A model generated the notes under the pieces. That model was given only the letters and a program-made list of their open reading frames with translations. It searched no databases and had not been told where the DNA came from. This document shows positions 63,611 to 64,000 of a DNA stretch of 64,000 nt, one piece after another. Positions within the stretch are counted from its first letter, which is position 1, and every line of letters begins with the position of its first letter. Made by a program: the position numbers and the translations under genes. The DNA comes from Pseudoalteromonas ruthenica (GTDB taxonomy: Bacteria > Pseudomonadota > Gammaproteobacteria > Enterobacterales > Alteromonadaceae), in the NCBI RefSeq assembly GCF_008808095.1, contig NZ_CP023396.1:2807501-2871500 (forward strand), written 5' to 3'.

Positions 63611-64000
63611 ATGTCGGCGAAACACCCTATTGTGGCAATTACTGGCTCTTCAGGCGCAGGCACAACCACAACAACCAATGCAATCAAGCACATTTTCCGT
63701 GCACTAGACATAAATGCCGCGTTTATTGAGGGTGATAGCTTTCATCGCTATACCCGCCCAGAAATGGACAAGAAGATTCGTGAAGCGGAGCAACAAGGAC
63801 GCCATATTAGCTACTTTGGTCGTGAGGCCAATGACTTTGAGGCGCTAGAGTCGCTGTTTGCCAATTACGGCGAGACCGGTAATGGTAAGGTCCGTCGCTA
63901 CCTTCACACCTTTGACGAAGCCGTTCCCTATAATCAGTTACCAGGCACATTCACCCCTTGGCAAGAACTTGAGCAAGGCACAGATCTGATGTTCTACGAA
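63611..64000 (+). CDS. prkB: Phosphoribulokinase-like PrkB, 5' part
   Basis: The first 130 codons are in the window: P-loop variant ITGSSGAGTTTTTNAI, EGDSFHRYTRPEMD and FGREANDFEALESLF, all typical of PrkB/phosphoribulokinase proteins of heterotrophic gammaproteobacteria. There its role is not in CO2 fixation and is unclear. It runs off the right edge. Confidence 0.93.
   Translation, partial: MSAKHPIVAITGSSGAGTTTTTNAIKHIFRALDINAAFIEGDSFHRYTRPEMDKKIREAEQQGRHISYFGREANDFEALESLFANYGETGNGKVRRYLHTFDEAVPYNQLPGTFTPWQELEQGTDLMFYE

Overview
The window looks like a chromosomal segment of a marine gammaproteobacterium of the Alteromonadales type (Pseudoalteromonas/Idiomarina-like). This rests on the conserved E. 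coli-like gene order nnr-tsaE-amiB-mutL-miaA-hfq-hflX-hflK-hflC-DUF2065-purA-rnr-rlmB-rpsF-priB-rpsR-rplI-dnaB-alr, the tRNA-Gly triplet next to orn-rsgA-psd, and a motX gene typical of sodium-driven polar flagella. The genus is inferred, not proven.

Region 1 (1 to about 12.88 kb) is the right part of a P2-like prophage. It holds a holin-like gene end, a PapB-like regulator, an Ogr-type late activator, a leftward early operon (Cro-like, PrtN-like activator, zinc-ribbon protein, methyltransferase, gpA-type rolling-circle endonuclease, exonuclease, C5 and N6 DNA methyltransferases) and a divergent SOS-type (S24) repressor. Between the repressor and the prophage end lies a cargo region: a CsgG-like secreted protein, an AHH nuclease toxin with an Imm11-type immunity protein, and a two-gene membrane-protein operon. 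The prophage ends inside the 5' end of dusA, a known phage integration gene: only the first 32 codons of dusA remain at 12869-12967. The integrase and the rest of dusA must lie left of the window.

Region 2 (13-24.9 kb) holds transporters (periplasmic binding protein, MntP, LysE, MarC), Zur, CheX with YjbQ, an FHA-wHTH plus Ser/Thr kinase-TPR signalling pair with an unknown convergent neighbour, then alr and dnaB.

Region 3 (24.9-31.8 kb) lies between dnaB and rplI: an ECF sigma/anti-sigma/DUF4097 operon, a zinc-ribbon membrane protein, YidD, and a minor-pilin operon (pilE-fimT-pilV-pilW-pilX) with no pilY1.

Region 4 (32.2-50.6 kb) is the housekeeping supercluster: ribosomal proteins, rlmB, rnr, motX, purA, hflKC, hflX, hfq, miaA, mutL, amiB, tsaE, nnr and queG. 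mutL carries an in-frame TAA at 44648-44650 that cuts off about 106 C-terminal residues whose reading frame continues beyond it. If real, this predicts loss of mismatch repair.

Region 5 (50.6-64 kb) holds a response regulator, a histidine kinase with two degenerate receiver-like domains, a chemoreceptor, three identical tRNA-Gly(GCC) genes, orn, rsgA, psd, a GNAT acetyltransferase, a periplasmic glutathione peroxidase, a parvulin, a GST, a DUF2750 protein, a degenerate tyrosine-recombinase-like protein, a periplasmic beta-propeller-like protein and the start of prkB.
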